A stretch of 12,842 bases of DNA from Candidatus Levyibacteriota bacterium (GCA_016182225.1 JACOXV010000060.1:1-12842), one strand, 5' to 3'; numbered from the stretch's first letter, positions 1 to 7,247 are shown. A program made the numbers and translations. Notes: a model not told the origin generated them from the sequence alone.

Positions 1-170
1 GGAACAGCTGTCGCTTCCCCACTTCCCGTTGTTGAAAAGAAGTCTGTTTTATTGGTGTTAATATTGTTTACAGTAAAAGGAATGGGGCCGGCGAATTTGG
101 TATAAACAAAATGGAGAACAAAAGATATTACTACTGCACCGGCAATATCACCAAGTCTTCCTCTTTCCAT
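1..170 (-). CDS. SIMPL-domain (DUF541) protein, N-terminal part
   Basis: This is the first 56 codons of a gene that leaves the window on the left. Reading from ATG at 170, the protein has a short charged N-terminus (MERGRLGD), one hydrophobic segment at about residues 9-22 and then GPIPFTVNNI. A serine/threonine-rich stretch ending in TTGSGEATAVP follows. A membrane anchor followed by a [S/T]GxGE(x)xxxP strand is how SIMPL/DUF541 proteins (periplasmic or cell-surface, function poorly defined, some linked to oxidative stress) usually begin. The start is supported by an extended -10 box 7 bases upstream and by the absence of any in-frame alternative. The gene is divergent from the membrane-protein gene at 237. 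Assignment rests on a short N-terminal piece, so it is probable rather than certain. Confidence 0.6.
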   Translation of the reverse strand, partial: MERGRLGDIAGAVVISFVLHFVYTKFAGPIPFTVNNINTNKTDFFSTTGSGEATAV

Positions 171-177
171 GTTACAA

Positions 178-186
178 ATTATACCA
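178..186 (-). promoter_or_regulatory. Extended -10 promoter of the SIMPL-domain gene
   Basis: On the minus strand a TG-G-TATAAT extended -10 lies at 186-178. Its last base is 7 bases before the ATG at 170, which puts the expected transcription start on or one base before the start codon. There is no Shine-Dalgarno and no good -35. It lies back to back with the promoter at 222-230. Confidence 0.6.
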
Positions 187-221
187 CTTAATTCCCTACC
201 GAATTTTAGGAAAAGCTTTTT

Positions 222-230
222 TGCTATAAT
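222..230 (+). promoter_or_regulatory. Extended -10 promoter of the membrane-protein gene
   Basis: TG-C-TATAAT at 222-230 (hexamer 225-230). The expected transcription start, about 7 bases on, coincides with the GTG codon at 237, suggesting a leaderless mRNA and arguing for GTG 237 over TTG 231 as the start. No -35 resembling TTGACA is visible, as is usual for extended -10 promoters. Confidence 0.6.
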
Positions 231-236
231 TTGTTT

Positions 237-1049
237 GTGAAGTTGGCGATTGGAATATTTTTATTTTCACTGTCTCTTATTCTCGCATTTTTTTATCATT
301 TTAATCATTTTTACGAATTTAGCCTAATCGGTCTTTTCTTGATAATCTCCCATTTTTTAGAAGAGCCATTGTTTGGTAAAAAAGAGACTTTAGTAACATA
401 CGTCTCTTTTTTGGGATTCGGACTCTTTGTAGATCTGTTATCCCAATTTTTTGGACTGTGGTACTATTCTTATCAAAATCTTTGGGAATATCTATTGTTA
501 TATTTCGTTATTTATCCCCTTGGAGGAGTGGTGATGTTGCAATCCTATATACTTGCAAAACAAAAATTTGGAATTCTAAGGCCCAAAAAAATTCCCAGGT
601 TATTTTTCTGGCTTTTTAGTCTTTCTACGCTAATATTCTTAATTTGTGTTGCGATATCTTTTTCTTCGATTGAATTACCTCAGTGGGGCTTACTATTTAT
701 GGTTGCTTTCATTCTTTTTGTGGGAAGCATTATTACCAATTTATCCGAGTTTTTATATCAAAGATCATATCTTCGTGATTTTCTCGAAGTCCCCATAAAA
801 ACATTTCTTGTAACTCTTTTAGTAACTTACAGTAATGCTTTTATTCATGAAATTCCAAATGTTTTTTCAAGGCAATGGATCTATACTGTTAAAACAAATT
901 CGTTTCTTGATATTTTCTTATTTGGAGTTCCTTTGATTGTTTGGGTGGGATGGATCGCTTTATCTATTGGGCCAGTGGGTTTTTATTATCTTTCTCACGG
1001 CTATTTTGAAAGAAATAATCGATTAAAAGTTACAGGAAATTTTGACTGA
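237..1049 (+). CDS. Multi-pass integral membrane protein, family not recognised
   Basis: About 270 residues, very rich in Phe, Leu and Ile, with roughly eight hydrophobic segments (near residues 2-20, 28-42, 53-76, 83-103, 122-142, 149-170, 188-205 and 223-251). Polar or charged spots that could be functional are HFLEEPLFG in the second hairpin, HEIPN around residue 205 and RQWIY a few residues later. The EEP and W-x-Y pattern is faintly like the lycopene-cyclase-type membrane domain, but I would not assign that function. The reading frame is open from TTG 231; GTG 237 is preferred because the -10 hexamer ends at 230. The last 27 bases overlap the tail of the convergent LysM gene. TGA is the stop. 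No function is proposed. Confidence 0.7.
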   Translation: MKLAIGIFLFSLSLILAFFYHFNHFYEFSLIGLFLIISHFLEEPLFGKKETLVTYVSFLGFGLFVDLLSQFFGLWYYSYQNLWEYLLLYFVIYPLGGVVMLQSYILAKQKFGILRPKKIPRLFFWLFSLSTLIFLICVAISFSSIELPQWGLLFMVAFILFVGSIITNLSEFLYQRSYLRDFLEVPIKTFLVTLLVTYSNAFIHEIPNVFSRQWIYTVKTNSFLDIFLFGVPLIVWVGWIALSIGPVGFYYLSHGYFERNNRLKVTGNFD

Positions 1050-1448
1050 ATCGCCTTTGTGAAGAGCTTTGAAATTGTTTATGGATTGAATTGACAGATA
1101 ATATCTTCCGCTTCCGCAATATCTTTTGGCAATTTTCCAGTAGCTGTCATTTTTTTCTACGATCCCTTCCTTTTTAGATGTTTTAGTAGATATTTCTTCT
1201 TTGTTTACTTCTGTATTTTTGGCTACGTTTTCTTTGGGCTTATTTGCATTGGAGAAAAGAGAATTTGGAGATGATTGAAATTCTCCTAAAGCAATGACAA
1301 TCAAAGCAAAAAGTAATGTTAAATTTACCAGGAAAGAAGTTGTGGCAAAAAATTTGAGGAACAATCCCCGTTTCTTTCTCTCAGGCTTTGAGAGAATTTC
1401 TTCAAAGTTTCCAAGGTTTTTTATTTCAAAATTACTTTTCGTATCCAT
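1023..1448 (-). CDS. Membrane-anchored LysM-domain protein
   Basis: 141 residues: a cytoplasmic N-terminus of about 30 residues ending in a basic patch (KPERKKR), one transmembrane helix at about 33-54, a Ser/Asn/Lys/Glu-rich linker, and a C-terminal LysM-like module at about 97-141. That module has the usual order: EKNDSYWKIAKRYCGSG, then an Asn (INNFKAL), then HKGDSVKISC. LysM modules bind N-acetylglucosamine-containing glycans such as peptidoglycan, so the inferred topology is N-in with the LysM domain outside, tethering or sensing the wall. Two cysteines (in RYCGSG and ISCNF) lie inside the module and might form a disulfide. Start ATG 1448 has a well-spaced promoter immediately upstream. 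The 3' end overlaps the convergent membrane-protein gene by 27 bases. Confidence 0.75.
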   Translation of the reverse strand: MDTKSNFEIKNLGNFEEILSKPERKKRGLFLKFFATTSFLVNLTLLFALIVIALGEFQSSPNSLFSNANKPKENVAKNTEVNKEEISTKTSKKEGIVEKNDSYWKIAKRYCGSGRYYLSIQSINNFKALHKGDSVKISCNF

Positions 1449-1458
1449 ATTGGCAGGT

Positions 1459-1487
1459 ATCTTAACTCACTATAAGTTAAATGTCAA
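1459..1487 (-). promoter_or_regulatory. Promoter of the LysM-protein gene
   Basis: On the minus strand: a perfect -35 TTGACA at 1487-1482, a 17-base spacer, and -10 TAAGAT at 1464-1459 (4 of 6 consensus). The -10 ends 10 bases before ATG 1448, so the predicted 5' leader is only about 3 bases. No Shine-Dalgarno is present. A second hexamer, TATAGT, lies within the spacer but is only 7 bases from the -35. Confidence 0.6.
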
Positions 1488-1555
1488 TAGATCTTTGGAT
1501 TAATAATTTGCTCTAAATTTAAGATAATTTGACAGATACTCCTATTACTATAGAT

Positions 1556-1804
1556 CTAGTTGAGCATTATTGAGGATTTATTTTCAAGAAGCAAAGAGAG
1601 TTCCTTAATTGTTTTATTTAATTTTTTATTTGAAGAGACTCTAACCAAAATGCTGCCATCGTTATTTTTCACTATTTCGTCGAAATCTGAAAAGTTTTCT
1701 GCGATTTTTTTTAATTCAATGCTTGAAAGATAAACTGAATAGAAGCGAAAGCTTTTGCCGGAGGTTAAAAGGTAACCTCCATTTATCAATTTTCCTCTGT
1801 TCAT
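1556..1804 (-). CDS. Small hypothetical protein, 82 aa
   Basis: I do not recognise this protein. It is soluble-looking, with no transmembrane helix or signal peptide. The composition suggests beta strands first (GYLLTSGKSFRFYSVYL), then an amphipathic helix (SIELKKIAENF), a strand (GSILVRVSS) and a final helix (KKLNKTIKELSLLLEN). That alternating pattern and normal codon use make it credible as a real gene. It sits on the same strand between folD and the LysM gene and has its own promoter inside the end of folD. Its 5' coding part contains a perfect stem-loop (1760-1780). The leader from the predicted start to ATG 1804 is about 20 bases and lacks a Shine-Dalgarno. It could alternatively be a structured untranslated RNA with a chance reading frame, but the protein-like composition argues against that. 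Confidence 0.5.
   Translation of the reverse strand: MNRGKLINGGYLLTSGKSFRFYSVYLSSIELKKIAENFSDFDEIVKNNDGSILVRVSSNKKLNKTIKELSLLLENKSSIMLN
1760..1780 (-). repeat. Perfect 8-bp stem-loop within the 82-aa gene
   Basis: Arms GGAGGTTA (1760-1767) and TAACCTCC (1773-1780) with a 5-base loop. A second short hairpin, AAGC-GAAA-GCTT on the plus strand, follows at 1743-1754. No U-run adjoins it on the transcribed strand, so it is not a standard terminator. The stem sequesters a GGAGG in the sense (minus) RNA. Confidence 0.5.
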
Positions 1805-1830
1805 AGGTTGGTTTGGGCAGAGGGAGTACG

Positions 1831-1859
1831 ATTATAGAATTAAACTTTGGATTTTGCAA
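1831..1859 (-). promoter_or_regulatory. Promoter upstream of the 82-aa gene, overlapping the folD 3' end
   Basis: Minus-strand -35 TTGCAA at 1859-1854 (4 of 6), 17-base spacer, and a perfect -10 TATAAT at 1836-1831. The predicted start near 1824 leaves about 20 untranslated bases before ATG 1804, unlike the near-leaderless genes elsewhere in the window. The -35 lies inside the last codons of folD. Confidence 0.55.
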
Positions 1860-2652
1860 GAATTGCTGCATCTACGACATTTTTTAGCAAAAAGGCCACA
1901 TTCACAGGTCCTACACCGCCCGGGGTTGGCGTATAAAAAGATGCAATCTTTTCAACTTCTTCTTCATTATAGTCTCCATAAAGCGTGCTGTTTTTATTGG
2001 ATATGCCTACTCCAATAAGAATAACGCCCTTTTTAATGATTTCAGGAGTAATTATTTTTTTTCCAACAGCAGAGACAATTATGTCTGCTTTTTTCGTGAG
2101 ACTTGATAGATCTTTAATCCGAGTGTCAGCTAGGAGAGGATTAATACCTTTTTTCTTGAGGAATTCTATAATAGGTTTTCCACCTGCCTGGCCTTTTCCT
2201 ATGACAAGAATTGATTTCGAATGGGGGTCTGTTACTGAAGAGATAATTTCCCAAACGGCTTCGGCAACGGGTACTTTAAAATACGAGTTCTTATTAAATC
2301 CATCAATATCTTTTTCGTCCTTGATGGAATTAAGGATTTCTTTCTTGTTAAATTTTTCGAAAATCGGTCGCTGAATAATTATTCCATGAAATTTTTTATC
2401 TGAATTGAGTTTGGTAATTAAATTAATCAGTTCTTCCGTAGTAGAATTTTTTTTAAACCGGAAAAGTTCTATCTCGACTCCCACTTCTCCCCCCTTTTTA
2501 ATTTTTTGTCTTATGTAAGATTCTGAGGACTTATTGTCTCCCGCATAAATTATTGCCAGAGCCGGAACGATTCCCTCAATTCTTAGCTCGTCAGTTTTAT
2601 TTTTTATCTGAGAAAGAATACCTGAGGCTAAATTTGCGCCATCTATTTTCAT
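1840..2652 (-). CDS. folD: Bifunctional methylenetetrahydrofolate dehydrogenase / methenyltetrahydrofolate cyclohydrolase
   Basis: FolD interconverts 5,10-methylene-, 5,10-methenyl- and 10-formyl-tetrahydrofolate in the cytoplasm, normally with NADP, feeding purine and formyl-Met synthesis. The protein is 270 residues, slightly short of the usual 280-300. Visible family features are the catalytic SYIRQK motif (Tyr46, Lys50), HGIIIQRPI with Gln94, KDIDGF (Asp115/Asp117), the dinucleotide-binding turn IGKGQAGGKP (151-160) and the C-terminal signature TPGGVGP (243-249). Two stretches are atypical: the turn lacks the family's Ser and Val (normally GxSxxVGxP), and the signature continues VNV where MT[IV] is usual. 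These may change cofactor preference (inference). ATG 2652 is 10 bases after an extended -10 and abuts an inverted repeat. It follows gyrA on the same strand after 70 bases. Confidence 0.92.
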   Translation of the reverse strand: MKIDGANLASGILSQIKNKTDELRIEGIVPALAIIYAGDNKSSESYIRQKIKKGGEVGVEIELFRFKKNSTTEELINLITKLNSDKKFHGIIIQRPIFEKFNKKEILNSIKDEKDIDGFNKNSYFKVPVAEAVWEIISSVTDPHSKSILVIGKGQAGGKPIIEFLKKKGINPLLADTRIKDLSSLTKKADIIVSAVGKKIITPEIIKKGVILIGVGISNKNSTLYGDYNEEEVEKIASFYTPTPGGVGPVNVAFLLKNVVDAAILAKSKV

Positions 2653-2715
2653 CCCGTTAGAAATTTTATCATCCGTGCTCTTATTTGATTTATCCCGCTT
2701 AATTTCTGACGGGAT
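2651..2715. repeat. 15-base inverted repeat flanking the folD promoter
   Basis: The plus-strand arm at 2651-2665 (ATCCCGTTAGAAATT) and the arm at 2701-2715 (AATTTCTGACGGGAT) are reverse complements at 14 of 15 positions, separated by 35 bases that contain most of the folD -10. In a transcript reading through from gyrA, they could pair into a long hairpin whose 3' arm ends within the folD ATG. There is no following U-run. It could be an operator with two half-sites or a 5' RNA structure; the sequence alone does not decide. Confidence 0.5.
2663..2671 (-). promoter_or_regulatory. Extended -10 promoter of folD
   Basis: TG-A-TAAAAT on the minus strand (hexamer 2668-2663, 5 of 6 consensus). It ends 10 bases before ATG 2652, predicting a leader of about 3-6 bases and no Shine-Dalgarno. 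The hexamer partly overlaps one arm of the inverted repeat described separately. Confidence 0.5.
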
Positions 2716-2722
2716 TCATTAT

Positions 2723-3637
2723 TTACTGTTCAATGCACGTAATTGAAGCTACTCTGTCTGCCGGATTTGAAAATCTCATAAGAATTACTCCCGATGTAGC
2801 TCTGGAAAGTCGAGGAATTGATGCGACATCCAGCTTTACTATTAATCCTTTTGCTGAAGTAATTATTATGCTTTTAAAGTTTGGAGGAACTACTTGAGAA
2901 GCAGCTACTCTTCCGGTTTTGTCATTGATCTGTGCTATTTTTACCCCTTGTCCTCCCCTGCTTTGAGGATGGTATTCGTCTGTTTTTGTTTTTTTACCTA
3001 ACCCTTTTTCCATAATAGTAATAAGATCCGGATTATCTCCCTTTTTTATTACATCCATTCCTACCACTTCATCATCTCCGATAAGCCTTATTCCTCTTAC
3101 TCCCATTGTGTTTCTTCCCATTGGCCTTACCGATCCTTCATGGAACCTTATAGATTTTCCGGTCTTTGTGAAGATCAGTACATCATCTTTTCCTGTTGTT
3201 AAGTTACTCCAGACCAATTCGTCATTCCTATCTAATTTAATAGCCAGAATTCCTCCTCTTCTTATGTTTTCAAAATCCGAAAGCTTGGTTTTCTTTACCG
3301 TCCCTTTCCTGGTAGTTAGAAATACATGTTCAAATTTATCAGTTTTCGAATATGTTACGAAAGATTCTACTTTTTCTCCAGGCTCTATATTTATCAAATT
3401 TATAACGGCTGTTCCCTTACTTGTTCTGCTTGAGTCGCTTATCTCATAGGCTTTCAGCTGATATGCTTTGCCTTTATTTGTAAAGAAGAGAATATTGTCG
3501 TGAGTCTCACAGTATCTAATGCTCATAATTCCGTCCTCGTCTTTTGTGGTCATTCCCTTTACCCCTTTTCCTCCCCTTTGCTGAGTCCTAAAGGAAAGAA
3601 GACTTTGTTCCTTTATAAACCTTAGTTCTTCGCTCAT
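2723..3637 (-). CDS. gyrA: DNA gyrase subunit A, C-terminal DNA-wrapping domain (separate frame)
   Basis: This frame carries the beta-pinwheel domain that wraps DNA and gives gyrase its negative supercoiling activity. The GyrA box is present as QQRGGKG at residues 19-25, followed by [11 protein letters not shown] and successive pinwheel blades ([82 protein letters not shown]). It ends in a short tail. The frame overlaps the N-terminal gyrA frame by 50 bases in a different phase. An ATG at 3637 would allow separate initiation (MSEELRF), but no Shine-Dalgarno or nearby -10 precedes it. Native homology seems to begin at about residue 8 ([14 protein letters not shown]). The segment that normally precedes this, the acidic linker and first strand of blade 1, is absent. 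It may be a separately translated half, a frameshifted pseudogene or an assembly error. Confidence 0.85.
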   Translation of the reverse strand: MSEELRFIKEQSLLSFRTQQRGGKGVKGMTTKDEDGIMSIRYCETHDNILFFTNKGKAYQLKAYEISDSSRTSKGTAVINLINIEPGEKVESFVTYSKTDKFEHVFLTTRKGTVKKTKLSDFENIRRGGILAIKLDRNDELVWSNLTTGKDDVLIFTKTGKSIRFHEGSVRPMGRNTMGVRGIRLIGDDEVVGMDVIKKGDNPDLITIMEKGLGKKTKTDEYHPQSRGGQGVKIAQINDKTGRVAASQVVPPNFKSIIITSAKGLIVKLDVASIPRLSRATSGVILMRFSNPADRVASITCIEQ

Positions 3638-5105
3638 CCGCGAATCTTTTTTTCAAATTTTCCAACTCGTCTTTAATAACTTTAAGAATTTTTTCAGGGT
3701 GAGCCAAGAGATCTTCAAGGTATGCTATGGTTTCCTTTACCATTTCGTATTCGTCTTCTATTTTTTGTCTTTCCAGTGCTGCTAAGCGTCTCAATTGAAG
3801 ATCAAGTATTGCGACCGCCTGAATTTCGCTTAACTTAAATTTAGTTATTAAGTTTTGTTTGGCATCTTCCTGGTCTTTCGATTTTCGAATCGTATTAATG
3901 ACAGCATCCAGATTATCTACTGCTATTTTTAATCCCTCGAGAATGTGGAGGCGCGCTTTTGCCTGTTCCAGTTCAAATTCTGATCTTCTCTTCACTACAA
4001 TGTAGCGGTGCTTTAGGTATTCTTCTAAAATAGTTTTTAGATTTAGAGTTAGAGGGGTTCTATCTACAAGTGCGACAATATTAGCTGGGAATACTGTCTG
4101 AAGAGCTGTCTGTTTGTATAGGTTATTTAGAATCTTTCTGGGAGTAGAATCTCTCTTTAGTTCTACAACTACTCTTATTCCGTGTCTGTCCGATTCGTCT
4201 CGAAGATCGGTAATTCCCTCAATCTTTTTCTCTTTCGCCAATTCAGCAATCCTGGCAACTAAAAGTGCTTTATTAACTTGATAGGGAAGCTCAGTAATTA
4301 CTATTGCAGATTTTCCTTGACCTATGTCCTCGATTTCTGCTTTCCCTCGTATTATTATTCTTCCTTTTCCTGTTGCATATACATTTTTTATTTCGGCAAT
4401 ATCATAAATTGCTCCCGCTGTTGGAAAATCGGGACCCTTTATATATTCCATCAGCTCGTCTACGGTCACTTCTGATGACAGTGAGAACTCAGGTTCGCGA
4501 GTTATTTTGGTCTTATCTATTAAGTAGGTTACTGCGTTAATTACTTCTCCCAGATTGTGTGGGGGAATTTTTGTGGCCATTCCCACCGCGATCCCCTCAG
4601 ATCCCATAAGCAGAAGATTTGGAAGCTTAGCCGGAAGATAGAGCGGTTCTTTTAACGTTGCATCGAAATTTTCCTCAAATTCCACTGTATTTTTATCTAA
4701 ATCCTGAAGCATCTCGGAAGTGATTCCTGCGAGGCGTGCTTCGGTGTAGCGCATTGCGGCCGGCGGGTCTCCATCTAAAGATCCGAAGTTTCCCTGGCCA
4801 TCTATTAGCGGATATCGCATTGAAAAATCCTGAGCAAGTCTGACCAAGGCGTCATATATCGGCATATCTCCATGCGGATGATATTTTCCCATTACCTCTC
4901 CAACAATTTTTGCTGATTTCGAGTATTTTGATGTATGGTGAATTCCCAATTCATCCATGGCAAAAAGGATTCTTCTGTGTACTGGTTTAAGGCCGTCTCT
5001 GACATCAGGAAGAGCACGGGAAACAATAACAGACATTGCGTAGTCAAGATACGCTTTTTTCATCTCTCCCGTTATCTCTGTTTGTTGAAGTTTTCCTATT
5101 TCCAT
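3588..5105 (-). CDS. gyrA: DNA gyrase subunit A, N-terminal breakage-reunion domain (separate frame)
   Basis: This frame holds the complete DNA-cleavage core of gyrase. The catalytic tyrosine is Tyr120 in [10 protein letters not shown]. The winged-helix region runs [18 protein letters not shown] (63-80), followed by the tower and the coiled-coil arm (about 360-490, with [23 protein letters not shown] at the gate). It ends [16 protein letters not shown] and then stops at TAG 3588-3590. In intact GyrA proteins the text after DERRT continues into the acidic linker and C-terminal domain, so the last 10 or so residues here are out-of-frame. At the E. coli Ser83 position there is Met81, while the Asp87 equivalent (Asp85) is retained. 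ATG 5105 begins the conserved region, but no promoter or Shine-Dalgarno is evident; the upstream 73 bases hold a heptad-repeat hairpin. The partner gene gyrB is in the same window. Confidence 0.9.
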   Translation of the reverse strand: MEIGKLQQTEITGEMKKAYLDYAMSVIVSRALPDVRDGLKPVHRRILFAMDELGIHHTSKYSKSAKIVGEVMGKYHPHGDMPIYDALVRLAQDFSMRYPLIDGQGNFGSLDGDPPAAMRYTEARLAGITSEMLQDLDKNTVEFEENFDATLKEPLYLPAKLPNLLLMGSEGIAVGMATKIPPHNLGEVINAVTYLIDKTKITREPEFSLSSEVTVDELMEYIKGPDFPTAGAIYDIAEIKNVYATGKGRIIIRGKAEIEDIGQGKSAIVITELPYQVNKALLVARIAELAKEKKIEGITDLRDESDRHGIRVVVELKRDSTPRKILNNLYKQTALQTVFPANIVALVDRTPLTLNLKTILEEYLKHRYIVVKRRSEFELEQAKARLHILEGLKIAVDNLDAVINTIRKSKDQEDAKQNLITKFKLSEIQAVAILDLQLRRLAALERQKIEDEYEMVKETIAYLEDLLAHPEKILKVIKDELENLKKRFADERRTKVYKGTKSSFL

Positions 5106-5112
5106 TGGTTAG

Positions 5113-5175
5113 TTACTAGTGACTAGGTACTAGGTATTAGTTTGGAAAATTTAATAACTAGTATCTAATATCTAT
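5113..5175. repeat. Imperfect heptad repeat and 16-bp hairpin between hppA and gyrA
   Basis: Four 7-base units follow one another at 5113-5140 (TTACTAG, TGACTAG, GTACTAG, GTATTAG), with three similar units in inverse sense at 5155-5175. The arms 5124-5139 and 5152-5167 are reverse complements at 14 of 16 positions around a 12-base loop. On the gene (minus) strand no U-run follows, so a standard terminator of hppA is unlikely; a T-run (5175-5180) lies on the plus-strand side only. It fills nearly all of the 73-base gap. Confidence 0.6.
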
Positions 5176-5178
5176 TTT

Positions 5179-7239
5179 TTAGATTAAAAGGGAGGCGATC
5201 AATAACGCGACAATATTGAGAACCTTAATCATTGGATTAATTGCCGGTCCTGCTGTGTCTTTATAAGGATCACCCACGGTATCTCCTGTGACGCTTGCCT
5301 GATGTGCAAAGCTTCCTTTTCCTCCAAATTTTCCCTCCTCAATATATTTTTTAGTGTTATCCCAGGCTGCCCCGCCTGTTGTCATTGATATTGCGACAAA
5401 AAGTCCTGTAATTATTGAGCCGATTAATAGTCCTCCTAGAGCAATTGGTCCTAGCAAGAACCCGACTATAATAGGTGCCAATACTGGAATTAACGCAGGT
5501 ACTATCATTTGTTTGATTGCCGCGGTTGTGACAATATCAACTGCTTTTGCATATTCGGGTTTTGCTTTTCCCTGCATTATGCCTTTAATTTCTCTAAATT
5601 GGCGCCTTACCTCATCAACTACAGCGCTACTTGTTTTTCCGACCGCTTCCATTGCCAAAGCTCCAAAGAAATATGGAAGCGCGCCTCCTATAAATAGTCC
5701 TACTATAATTCTGGGGTCAGAAAGCGTAAATGATTCCAAGGTGATTCCTCCGCCAAGACGCAGTAATTCTTCGGTATAACTTGCGAAAAGTACCAATGCC
5801 GCAAGTCCGGCAGAGCCTATCGCATATGCTTTGGTAACTGCTTTTGTAGTGTTTCCTACGGCATCCAATGGATCTGTGACATTTCTTACTTTTTCCGGTA
5901 GTCCTGTCATCTCGACAATTCCTCCGGCGTTATCCGTAATAGGACCGAATGCGTCAATTGCCACAATAATTCCGGTAAGAGAAAGCATGCTCATTGCCGC
6001 TATTGCAATACCATAAAGTCCGCCGAGATTAAATGCCAGTAGAATACCGGCCGAAATAAGAAGAATTGGAGGAAGAGTTGATTTCATTGAGACAGCAAGT
6101 CCTGCTATTATGTTTGTTCCATGTCCGGTTACCGATGCTTCTGCAATTCTCCTGACAGGAGAGAATTTTTTTGATGTAAAAAATTCTGTTATTACTACCA
6201 TGCCAATTGTTATTACAAGCCCGATTATAGAAGAGTAAAAAAGATTAATTGAAGATATTCCATTAAGGGAAGATTGAATTCCTTGTGGGAAAAGTAGAGT
6301 TGTAAGGAAATAAAATCCAACAAGAGCCAAAAGTGCAGATACTGTTAATCCCTGATAAAGAGCACCCATAATACTTTTTCCGCGAATTTTCACGAACCAT
6401 GTCCCAACAATACTTGTTACTATAGAAATAGCTCCAATGAGAAGTGGGTAAAAGAGAACGGCTTTATTTCCCGGAAAAGCCAATTCACCTAGAATAATTG
6501 CGGCAACAGCAGTAATAACATAAGTTTCAAACAGATCAGCAGCCATTCCGGCATCGTCCCCTACGTTATCTCCTACCAGATCGGCAATAACTCCTGGATT
6601 TCTGGGATCATCCTCCGGTATCCCCTTCTCTATTTTTCCAACCATGTCTGTTCCTACATCAGCGGACTTTGTATAGATTCCTCCGCCGAGCCTGGCAAAT
6701 ACTGAAATCAATGACCCTCCAAATCCCAAGGCAATAAGAGGCTGAAGATTAATAGATTCACTACCAGAAATGAAGTTTGTAATAAAGTAATAAAGACCCG
6801 ATACAGAAATAAGCGCAAGACCGGAAACCATAAGACCGGTTACTGCGCCCCCTTTAAAGGCCATATCAAATGCCTTTGCCAGCCCGCTTTTTGCCGCCTC
6901 GGCAGTTCTAATATTACTTCTGACTGCTATACTCATCCCGAATATTCCTGCCATGGCAGAGCAGATTGCTCCGATTGCAAATCCGATTGCCGTATAAGAA
7001 CCAAAAATAAAATAAAGAATTGCAAAAATAAAAACGCCGATTATGGAGACTATTAGATATTGTTTTCTCATAAAAGCATTTGCTCCCTGAGAAATAGCAT
7101 CTGCAATTGCATTCATTTTTTCGTCTCCGCGGGGTTTTCTGAGGATTACGAAACTTAAATACAGACCATAGAGTATGGAAAGTATGCCTGCTCCGAAGCA
7201 AATTTGCAAAGCGTTATTAATTATAAAAGACAAATCCAT
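5179..7239 (-). CDS. hppA: Membrane-bound, proton-pumping pyrophosphatase
   Basis: This enzyme couples hydrolysis of cytoplasmic pyrophosphate to ion export, energising the membrane and removing PPi from biosynthesis. It is 686 residues, the usual length for prokaryotic members, with about 16 membrane helices. All core acidic motifs are visible: DVGTD (194-198), EDDPRNP (209-215), [12 protein letters not shown] (224-235), [12 protein letters not shown] (429-440) and [18 protein letters not shown] (652-669). In the cation-selectivity segment the protein reads GNTTKAVTK, with Lys466 and Thr469 where potassium-dependent enzymes have Ala and Gly. By family knowledge this marks the potassium-independent proton-pumping class. 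The usual GDCAG motif reads GDDAG, a mild deviation. ATG 7239 lies 8 bases after an extended -10, implying a leaderless mRNA. The gene follows the nucleotidyltransferase gene but appears to have its own promoter. Confidence 0.95.
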   Translation of the reverse strand: MDLSFIINNALQICFGAGILSILYGLYLSFVILRKPRGDEKMNAIADAISQGANAFMRKQYLIVSIIGVFIFAILYFIFGSYTAIGFAIGAICSAMAGIFGMSIAVRSNIRTAEAAKSGLAKAFDMAFKGGAVTGLMVSGLALISVSGLYYFITNFISGSESINLQPLIALGFGGSLISVFARLGGGIYTKSADVGTDMVGKIEKGIPEDDPRNPGVIADLVGDNVGDDAGMAADLFETYVITAVAAIILGELAFPGNKAVLFYPLLIGAISIVTSIVGTWFVKIRGKSIMGALYQGLTVSALLALVGFYFLTTLLFPQGIQSSLNGISSINLFYSSIIGLVITIGMVVITEFFTSKKFSPVRRIAEASVTGHGTNIIAGLAVSMKSTLPPILLISAGILLAFNLGGLYGIAIAAMSMLSLTGIIVAIDAFGPITDNAGGIVEMTGLPEKVRNVTDPLDAVGNTTKAVTKAYAIGSAGLAALVLFASYTEELLRLGGGITLESFTLSDPRIIVGLFIGGALPYFFGALAMEAVGKTSSAVVDEVRRQFREIKGIMQGKAKPEYAKAVDIVTTAAIKQMIVPALIPVLAPIIVGFLLGPIALGGLLIGSIITGLFVAISMTTGGAAWDNTKKYIEEGKFGGKGSFAHQASVTGDTVGDPYKDTAGPAINPMIKVLNIVALLIASLLI

Positions 7240-7247
7240 AAAAAAAT

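Noticed and set aside
1985..2374. 129-codon plus-strand frame inside folD
   Set aside because: Antisense shadow of folD with no promoter and no family-like sequence.
3588..3637. Programmed ribosomal frameshift joining the two gyrA frames
   Set aside because: No strong slippery heptamer with a downstream structure is evident, and a frameshift alone would not restore the missing linker and first strand.
5113..5175. CRISPR array
   Set aside because: The units are 7 bases without spacers, and no cas genes are present.
5354..5779. 141-codon plus-strand frame inside hppA
   Set aside because: Antisense to a fully conserved hppA; no recognisable domain.
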